In this document: positions 57,026-64,000 of the stretch, piece by piece | Numbering within the stretch: position 1 is the first letter of the stretch | Layout of the letters: each line of letters opens with the position of its first letter | Assembly: GCA_031761405.1 (NCBI GenBank) | Contig: JASEVX010000007.1 | Location: forward strand, 58,673,803-58,737,802 | From: Serripes groenlandicus | Lineage: Eukaryota; Mollusca; Bivalvia; Cardiida; Cardiidae | Direction of reading: 5' to 3' | DNA: 64,000 nt | Program-made: the position numbers and the translations under genes | The notes under the pieces: model-generated | The model's database searches: none | Seen by the model: only the letters and a program-made list of their open reading frames with translations | What the model was told of the DNA's origin: nothing

Positions 57026-57504
57026 TTAACATTCCATTACTCTTCCTTTGTTCTTATCAACCTATTATGTTCCATTATGCATGTCAAATTATAACCATTT
57101 ACCTAATGTTTTATTTCCTTTTGTCATCTGCTTTGAAGACATCAAAGGAAAAGGTGTAACATGCAGAGGTGTCAGATTAAGGCGTATATATGTTGGAGTT
57201 GTTCAAGTTCTATCAGGGAAAGCACTAAGACAACCATATACTATCAAACACTTGTAACTCAGGGGAGAAAGAAGTATTATACCATACACAATTCATTTCC
57301 TTCTAACTGCAAGCTTATTCCCCCTGCATGATGATGAACTGTCCCTTTTATCCCTTTCGTTGAAAACCTTTAAGCATAAGGATGATGAGCAGATCCAGCA
57401 GATCCAGATCAGACTGCACAGATGTGCTGGCTTATCTGGATTGACACTGGCAGCAAATGCATTTTGGTTGGTTAGCATTGCTCGATTATATTTTCATTTA
57501 AAGA

Positions 57505-57797
57505 AATGTCCATTGTTTTGCCTCCATGTTTTCAAAGTGGTCTGATGCAGATTTATTGTATGAGGGAAAGGAATTAGCCCTTTTCCACATTCATTAAATA
57601 TGCAGCAGATGACTTTTAAAAGATAGACCAAAATATGAAACAGTTCTATAAATGAAAGTATAATATTTATTTTAAAACAGTTGAAATCATTGTGTCAAAA
57701 GGAGAAATTGCTTGTTTTGAGTAATTTCTCCTTTTGTCACAATCTTTTCAATGGTTATCTGCTGTAAAGGGGTCAGAAAGTGTCTGTATGAGGGTTA
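57505..57797 (-). repeat. P1 fragment and adjoining P1 copy
   Basis: A right-end fragment (57505-57575) is followed by a near full copy (57576-57797) with core 'aaggagaaattgcttgtttt'. Confidence 0.68.
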
Positions 57798-57882
57798 AAT
57801 GTACAGAGGGTAGATCTACTGCTATCTTTGTATATACTGCTAGTGCTAGCTATTATTTGTTTTACATGATCTTCACCATCTT

Positions 57883-58790
57883 TCTAGCTCACCTGCGCAC
57901 AAAATGCTCAAGATGAGCTATTGAAATCACATTTTATCTGTTGTGCATCGTCAACAATTGCCTTGTGAACACTCTACAGGCAACATTTTGCATCCAATCT
58001 TCATGAAACTTTAATCAGAACATATATCTCCATCAAGTCTTGGACAAGTTAGAACTTGGGTCATGTGAGGTCAAAAACTAGGTCACAATGTCAATTTAAA
58101 AGGAACATCTTGTGAACACTCTCGAGGCGCCACATTTTTAACTTGAGCTTGTTGAAACTTTGTCAGAAAAATTGTCTTGATGATATCTAGGCTAAGTTCA
58201 AAAATATGTCATGTCCTGACAAAAACTAGGTCACTAGGGAGAGTCCACATTTTCTGTTTCAGGAGCTTGAAACTTTGCCAGAATGTTTAGAACTAGGTCA
58301 CTAGGCCAAAATGAAGGAAAATAATGTTTACCCACTGGAACTCATATTTTTAACCCTTTCCCTCATACAACAATTCTGCAGCAGACGACTTTGAATATAT
58401 TTTGTAAAAAAACAAAATATCTCTATAATTGAATGGATAACCTATGACTAAAAGTGGAAAGCAGAGGCATCAGAAATCATCTATATGAGGGAAAGGGTTA
58501 ACTGGAGCATGTTGAAACTTTGTCGTAATGGATGTATTAATGATATTTAGGCTAAGATAGAATATTGGTCATGTCCGGTGAATCTTGTTAACTGTTTGGA
58601 AGCAGTATTTATAACTTAGGCATGTTGAAATTGTGTCTTGATGTAATCTAGTCCAAATTCGAATATGGGTAAAAAAACAATGTCACTAGCCAAATTAATG
58701 GGAAATCTTGTTAACACTAGTATTAGCTTACCTGACCCCAAGTTATTGTGATGGACAACTCATGGGAGCGATCCATGGCCCTCTTGTATG
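57883..58790 (+). repeat. Dispersed 'agctcacctg...ggccctcttgt' element interrupted by P1
   Basis: Internal sub-repeats include 'cttgtgaacactct', 'gttgaaactttgtcagaa' and 'aaaaactaggtcac'. It ends 'gagcgatccatggccctctt'. A P1 deletion derivative (58350-58501) lies within it. I recall the family as common in bivalves. Confidence 0.65.
58350..58501 (-). repeat. P1 deletion derivative without core hairpin
   Basis: TTAA on both sides. 'ctaaaagtggaaa' joins directly to 'gcagaggcatcag', removing about 80 bp that include the whole inner palindrome. Confidence 0.82.
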
Positions 58791-58808
58791 AAGGATTTAC
58801 ACATTTTT

Positions 58809-59004
58809 TTAACCCTTTCCAACTTCCAGACACATTTTGCAGCAGATGACTTTTGAAAACATTGTGGCATAAGGAAAAATTGCTAATGATGTTGTCAACT
58901 TGATTTTATGATTGTGCTTTCATTTATTGAAATGTTTAATATTTTTGCTAAGATGTTTTCAAAATGGATTGCTGGTGATTTGTTAGAATGTGAAAAAGGG
59001 TTAA
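58809..59004 (+). repeat. P1 element
   Basis: TTAA on both sides. The second core arm is missing. Confidence 0.74.
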
Positions 59005-59165
59005 CTCTTTACCTGATTTGACAACTTAATGAGGCCTGCTTTGAAAATCTCTTAAGATATTTTGTAACATTTGGACAATTGGAAACATAAATGACCATAT
59101 AAAGTGATGAAAAGGAGAATATGCTTGTTTTGAAGATTTTTCCTTTTACCACAATGTTTTTAAAA
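59005..59165 (-). repeat. P1 element, decayed, sharing TTAA
   Basis: It begins on the TTAA at 59001-59004. The core is 'aaaaggagaatatgcttgtt'. Confidence 0.5.
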
Positions 59166-59993
59166 GCAATGTGACTGATGAGAATTGTTACCTTAAGCGA
59201 TCGGTTCCACAACGCATGAAAACTTGGTTTAACACTTTGCAATGAGGTAAGATCTATATGAGCCTGTGTGCAAATATGCAGTCTGATGAGGATCTGGTTG
59301 CTAATGGAGAATGGATATTACCCAAAATCAATCATACAAGTGTGCAGTATAATTTTCATTGGCATTTTATTGAAAACCTCTAAGGTTTGTTTTTTATTGT
59401 GTCTGCCCATTAATGTAGTAAAAGTTTATATTTTTAAATAGTGTGAATTGTGATATGTTATGTTACTGCACTGCTTTAATAATTTAGCTGGTTAGCAGTC
59501 GGCATGTGTGTAATTTTGTATTTGTACTGTTGATTGGCTCATTTTGCATCCAACTACTAACCTCACATCATTTCAACGAATCAGATCAAAAGGTTACATC
59601 AATACTTCATGATAGCACTGTCATATTTGGTGCATGTTGCTGTGTTCTGACAAACTATTGATGTGTGTTAGTTTGTTTGTTTTTCATTTCTCTATTTTTT
59701 TCGTTTTCGACTTTATATTTTGCAAGCTATTGTTTATTGTGTATATTTGTTTTAAAATATTAATGACATGTGTTATTTAAGGGACATTTTGACATTGACT
59801 TGTTGTTTGATATTTAACATGATCAATATACCAATGTAAATGTTAACAAATCACAATATCTGAAAAATCTTTGGTACAACTTGGATACAAATTTGAGAAT
59901 ATTGTGGGAAGGCGAGATCTTGTTGTTATTATCTTCTATGTCCGTAAAAGTTTTATAGTATTCTACTATGAGACAGAAAATTGGAAGTATCTG
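59166..59993. other. No recognisable feature
   Basis: AT-rich sequence without clear repeats or reading frames. Confidence 0.3.
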
Positions 59994-60217
59994 TTAACCC
60001 ACTTGTAGAAGCATTCTGACGCACCTGCAGCAGATGACTTTTAAACAAATTGTGACAAAAGGAGAAATTGGTCAAAACGGGCAATTTCACCTCTTTGCCA
60101 CTATGATTTCAACTTTTTTCAGTAATGATACTTTCATATATGGAGATTTTCCATGTTTTTGCATCATTGTTTTTAAAGTCGTCTGCTGAAGATTTGCTGT
60201 ATGCGGGAAAGGATTAA
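59994..60217 (+). repeat. P1 element, complete
   Basis: TTAA on both sides. The right TTAA is shared with the next copy. Confidence 0.82.
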
Positions 60218-60443
60218 CCCTTTCCCCCATACGACAATTCTGCAGCAGACGACTTTGAACATATTCTGTCAAAAAATAGAATATCTCTATAATTGAATGG
60301 ATAACCTATGACTAAAAGTGTAAAACATTGTGGCAAATGGAGAAATTGCTCGTTTTGAGCAATTTTTCCTTTTGTCACTATGTTTTCAAAAAGCTGTCTG
60401 GTGCAGAGGTGTCAGAAAGCATATATATGAGGGAAAGGGTTAA
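60214..60443 (-). repeat. P1 element, complete, sharing TTAA
   Basis: TTAA on both sides, in opposite orientation to its left neighbour. Confidence 0.87.
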
Positions 60444-60629
60444 AAGGAACAGATCAATTGTATTCATAAATTTGCTTGTCCATGGGAAAAGGCACACATT
60501 GGCATTTCTGAACAGTGTAGGTTCAGATCAATCACCCTGTCCATCTGCTTAGTCTTATCAGAATCTACACAAGATAACTTAATCTTCTATCAGGCTTGTC
60601 TCAGTTATATGGGAACAATGCAGATCTTG

Positions 60630-60832
60630 ATCCCTTTCCCACTTGTAGACTCATTCTGATGGTTCTGCAGCAGGTGACTTTTGAAAACATAATGAGCAAT
60701 TTCTCCATTTGCCACAATGTTTTTAAACTCTATTTAATAATTAAATTCCTATTTTGATATGGGAATTTTTCAGTTTGTCCATATGTTTTCAAAGTTGTCT
60801 GCTGCAGGTTTGTTGTATGTAGAAAGGGGTTA
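60630..60832 (+). repeat. P1 element, first core arm lost
   Basis: Left flank GATC, right TTAA. Ends are kept. Confidence 0.72.
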
Positions 60833-61254
60833 AAACTTGGCAAATGCGCAGGCTAATCTTGATCTACACCGATCACAAAAGCCAACTTGGTACTTTTTTC
60901 ATTGATGGGCTCAAATGATGAATGATAAAATTTAATCACAAGGGTTGTTGTATGTTTCTTGTATGTTATTCATCAACACTGTAGCTATATGTACTTCGAT
61001 ATTTGGTGACAGAAAAGTGTTCTGTGATTTTATTTTCAAATAAAAAGGTCTTGACTATTCAAAAGTTTATATTTTCTTGCATTTAGAGACAATATTTCTT
61101 GGATTTCAGCGTGATGCCGGCTTTTGTGATCACAGTAAAAATTACAACTCATATTTTCAGAATTACAAATCTTGAGAGAAAATTATGTGGATAACCACTT
61201 TTATCTGTGATGAGAAAAACTGAATATCACACCAAGAACTTACAAATATTCTAG

Positions 61255-61484
61255 TTAACCCTTTCCCTCATATAGACGCTTTCTGACGCCTCTGCAGCAG
61301 ACGGCTTTTTGAAAACATAGTGACAAAAGCAGAAATTGCACAAAACGTGCAATTTCTCCTTTTGCCACAATGTTTTCCACTTTAAGTCCTATGTTATCCA
61401 TTCAATTATTGAGATTTTCCAGTTTTTGACAAAATATGTTCAAAGTCGTCTGCTGCAGAATTGTCGTATGAGGGAAAGGGTTAA
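61255..61484 (+). repeat. P1 element, complete
   Basis: TTAA on both sides and close to the family consensus. Confidence 0.88.
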
Positions 61485-61739
61485 CTTTGATAAAATCATC
61501 TCCATGATGTCATAGAAGGGAAAGGCTTTCGATCCAAGACTGTATGATGCCTTTTAGGATGTTTGCAGCCAACAAATGTTTGGTAAAGTCATCAGAAAAA
61601 TGTCATTATGATAACGTCAAAATTCACGGAGTGTAACTAGCTAAAGATTACCTGAGGGTTCATGCAATCTGATCCCAATGGACAATGTTATCAGAAGTTT
61701 CTTGTAGTACAGTCAGTGACTACCATAATAGGCAAGCTG

Positions 61740-61959
61740 TCAACCCTTTCCCTCATACGACAATTCTGCAGCAGACGACTTTGAACATATTTTGTCAAAA
61801 ATTGGAAAATCTCTATAATTGAATGGACCTAAAGTGGAAAACATTGTGGCAAAAGGAGAAATTGCTTGTTTTGAGCAATTTCTTCTTTTATCACTTTGTT
61901 TTCAAAAAGCCGTCTGCTGCAGAGGCGTCAAAAAGCGTCTATATGAGGGAAAGGGTTAA
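61740..61959 (-). repeat. P1 element, complete
   Basis: Left flank TCAA, right TTAA. A small deletion lies in the spacer. Confidence 0.86.
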
Positions 61960-62029
61960 TATAGATTGGTTTGTTTCCATTGATAGCTGTTTATATATAT
62001 GTGTATGCTTTTTGATCACTAATCAGCCG

Positions 62030-62645
62030 TTCAAATCTTCTTCTCAGGTCCGATTTCAAAATAATTTCACAAGAATGTTCCTCATGTGGTCCTCATTCAA
62101 ATTGATTCCATCGAGAACTTTGCTTGCTGCAGCATCAGAAAGATGGAAAAATGCCAAAACTTGACAAAAAGCACTGGCCTTGTTTGAAAATATATTGGAC
62201 ACAAATGTTCCTAGTCCTTGGTTGAAACTCCAAGGGGGCGAGTCGGTTTTCCTTAAAATGTATATGTAGAAAAATCTTTTACAAAAGTACTGGCCAGATT
62301 TGGAACATAACTTGGTGACCTACAAAGATTGGTGAAATTATTCCCATCTATCGAAAAACATGGCCACCAGGGGGTTGGGCATTTCCCCCCTAAAAATATG
62401 TATATATAGTGAAAACTGTCCAAAAGTATTGGCCTGATTTTACAATAATTTTGCACAAAATATTCTTGAGTGACCCTCTACCAAGATTGTTGAAATTATT
62501 CCGATCAGTTGTTAAACATGGCCACCAGGGCAAGTTGTTTGTTTTCTTTGTATGCATATAGTTAAATTATAGAAAACTGTTGAAGTTCCATGAATCAGGT
62601 GAGCAATATAGGACCATTTAGGTCCTTATTATGAAAATCCGTACA
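62030..62645 (+). repeat. Dispersed repeat with 'tggccaccaggg' sub-units
   Basis: Two or three degenerate sub-units contain 'ttgaaattattcc', 'aaacatggccaccaggg' and 'aaaactgt'. The end is 'caggtgagcaatataggacc'. Short open frames here are not coding. Confidence 0.55.
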
Positions 62646-62952
62646 AGAAGTAAACAATACAGTAGATTCCCCTTCACACATGCAGACATTTTGACATAAC
62701 TGCATAATATTATCATGCATATAGTATAACACCACTGTCCGTCCGTCCTAACTGGTGTCTGCAAATACCAAGAAAGTGTTGGATATTGAAAAATATATTG
62801 TCTCATCAATTTCACCATTTTCTTCTAAATGTATATGCTACTGAAACCTTAGAAGTGATTCTTGTCAGTTTACTTATTAGGAAGAGAAATTGCCTTACTT
62901 TTAATTGAATAAGAGATTGAGGGGCATATAGTGTTTGTTTGTGGTAAACAAC

Positions 62953-63136
62953 TTAACCCTTTCCCACATTCAAACACTTTCTGCTGCCTCTACAAAAGTA
63001 GATGACTTTTGAAAACATTTTGTCAAAAGTGGAAATTGCTCATTATCCAATTGTCATATTGTCAATCATAAGATGTTAACTATTTCCGTCTGTATGTTTT
63101 GAAAGTCTTTTGCTGTTGAATGTGGGAAAGAGATAA
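62953..63136 (+). repeat. P1 element, diverged
   Basis: TTAACCCTTTCCCACATTC on the left. The right end has decayed to GTGGGAAAGAGATAA. Confidence 0.65.
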
Positions 63137-63297
63137 ACATAATTTTTAACCCATCAGAGAAAGGACTTTCATAATAGGTATTTGTATTCATTGTGACAAG
63201 CCCTTCATACCAAGCGGTGACCTTTAACCAACTTTTTCAAGAACTTGGTCACTGACCATTAGTTAGCCTGTTGTTGACATAAACTATATCCCCGCTT

Positions 63298-63426
63298 ACC
63301 TGTATACAGCAAATCTGAAGCAAACTACATGTACTTTGAACAATTATGGAATTTAGTTCAGCAATTTCTCCTTCTGCCATAATCATTCAATGCATTTGCT
63401 GCAGAGGCATCTGTATGTGGGAAAGT
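63298..63426 (-). repeat. P1 element, decayed
   Basis: 'tatacagcaaatctgaagca' and 'gctgcagaggcatctgtatg' remain. Confidence 0.55.
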
Positions 63427-63439
63427 CATGTGACTAGAA

Positions 63440-63548
63440 CTTTTTAGTGATACCCAACAGTTCTTGACATTGACCTCCTTTTGATACCAACAGTTCTTGA
63501 CATTGACCAACCTTTTGATACCAACAGTTCTTGACATTAACCTCATTT
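63440..63548 (+). repeat. 35-bp tandem repeat, about three units
   Basis: 'caacagttcttgacattgac' occurs three times at about 35-bp spacing, separated by 'ccttttgatac'-like sequence. Confidence 0.8.
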
Positions 63549-63611
63549 TGGTCATAGAGTATAAAACTATCGCGGAAAAGAAGATATATATATATTTTTT
63601 AAAGTAAATGT

Positions 63612-63752
63612 GTCATTCGTCTACCACCAATATGGAAATGCAGCCAGTTGCTTGGAAATATTATTGTGTGGAGTACTGGTGGGATAAAGCCAGGAAGCAT
63701 ATGGGTAGATTAATTGGTCTCTGTGATATGACTGATTTTATTTTTTGAAAAC
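63612..63752 (+). mobile_element. SINE S2 fragment
   Basis: The central block ('ccaccaatatggaaatgcag', 'ccagttgcttggaa', 'gtgtggagtactggtg') and the 3' part are present. The tRNA head is missing. Confidence 0.55.
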
Positions 63753-63754
63753 CG

Positions 63755-63840
63755 TTTAACCCTTTCTATATCTTAATTTTGAGAATTTTCTCCTGCCACA
63801 ATAAATAGCTGTCTTCTGTAGAGTTATTAGAAAGGTTAAA
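63755..63840 (+). repeat. P1 remnant
   Basis: TTAACCCTTTC on the left and GAAAGGTTAAA on the right with a short interior. Confidence 0.5.
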
Positions 63841-64000
63841 TTACCATGGACAACTCTTGAAGCAGACTGTTTCTTGTAACATTAAGGAACACAATGACAT
63901 AGTCATTCTTATTGACTTGTCCTGTCCAAATGTGTAAGTTCTACACATTTGTTCTGATTAATTGCATTTTGTGTACCATGCCTTGGTATAGATCAATTCT

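Noticed and set aside
57048..57257. A 69-codon frame preceded by an AG
   Set aside because: No donor, no similarity, and it overlaps repeat-derived sequence.
61110..61192. Possible terminal exon after the donor at 54942 (AG at 61109, frame open for about 28 codons)
   Set aside because: The frame is short, has no similarity to the family and no supporting signals. It is kept only as a suggestion in the donor finding.
5754..62164. A recurring peptide-like frame (such as LCNFFFCHYVFKKPSAAEAS) open in many places, for example at 5754, 27058, 32873 and 61823
   Set aside because: It is the translation of the P1 core and right arm. It is interrupted in most copies, occurs on both strands because of the palindrome, and lacks a common start.
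1047..63840. CRISPR-like repeats
   Set aside because: P1 copies are long, irregularly spaced, in both orientations and nested. The context is eukaryotic with spliced genes.

Overview
The window looks like nuclear DNA of a bivalve mollusc. It is AT-rich and intron-dominated. It carries tRNA-derived SINEs, a DIRS-type retrotransposon, and several dispersed repeats of kinds I recall from clam and oyster genomes. One of these ends in a 'ggccctcttgt' motif, one starts with 'tatgcccccgg' and ends with 'cttgtt', and one contains 'tggccaccaggg'. The species cannot be fixed from sequence alone.

There is one recognisable host gene, on the plus strand, spread over at least 22-55 kb. It encodes a cytohesin-adaptor-type protein with the CUPID (DUF3338) coiled-coil domain shared by FRMD4A/B, INAVA and CCDC120. 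No FERM exons are visible. Instead there are two possible short first coding exons (22010-22028 with a TATA box, and 29117-29255), both ending in the phase needed by the first CUPID exon. The CUPID domain lies on exons 33355-33488, 35883-36005, 36924-37067 and 38017-38098. The last of these can either read through to a stop at 38625, giving a short protein ending in the PDZ-ligand-like ETAV, or use an internal donor at 38099. The second route joins a 36-nt cassette exon (45031-45066), exon 49097-49164, a candidate 6-nt microexon (51231-51236), exon 52607-52725 and a 1.5-kb exon from 53431 that encodes a Ser- and Pro-rich tail. All phases agree: starting at 29117 and using both cassettes, the chain is exactly 789 codons including the stop. 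Nothing downstream of 55 kb is recognisable as a gene.

The most striking feature is a dense family of short palindromic elements, called P1 here. Complete copies are about 230 bp, have the form TTAA-CCCTTTCCC...GGGAAAGGG-TTAA, and hold an off-centre inner hairpin. By eye about seventy copies or fragments occur in both orientations from end to end. The TTAA flanks, together with two copies flanked by direct ATAA repeats, point to a piggyBac-like MITE with a 4-bp TTAA-type target duplication. Copies are nested in each other, often sharing one TTAA, and several sit within 12-80 bp of exons of the CUPID gene.

From 11105 to 17740 a defective DIRS retrotransposon on the minus strand interrupts a P1 copy. 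It keeps 150-bp inverted terminal repeats and an internal complementary region that matches both termini, and it sits at an AAAA. Its gag-like ORF has a 1.15-kb tandem duplication, its reverse transcriptase is frameshifted, and its tyrosine recombinase is truncated. Other repeats include at least two SINE types, some with clear target duplications inside P1; a 5'-truncated LINE with an 88-bp direct repeat on each side (43489-44352); two further hairpin families; and tandem duplications that fill the presumed first intron (22065-26330).
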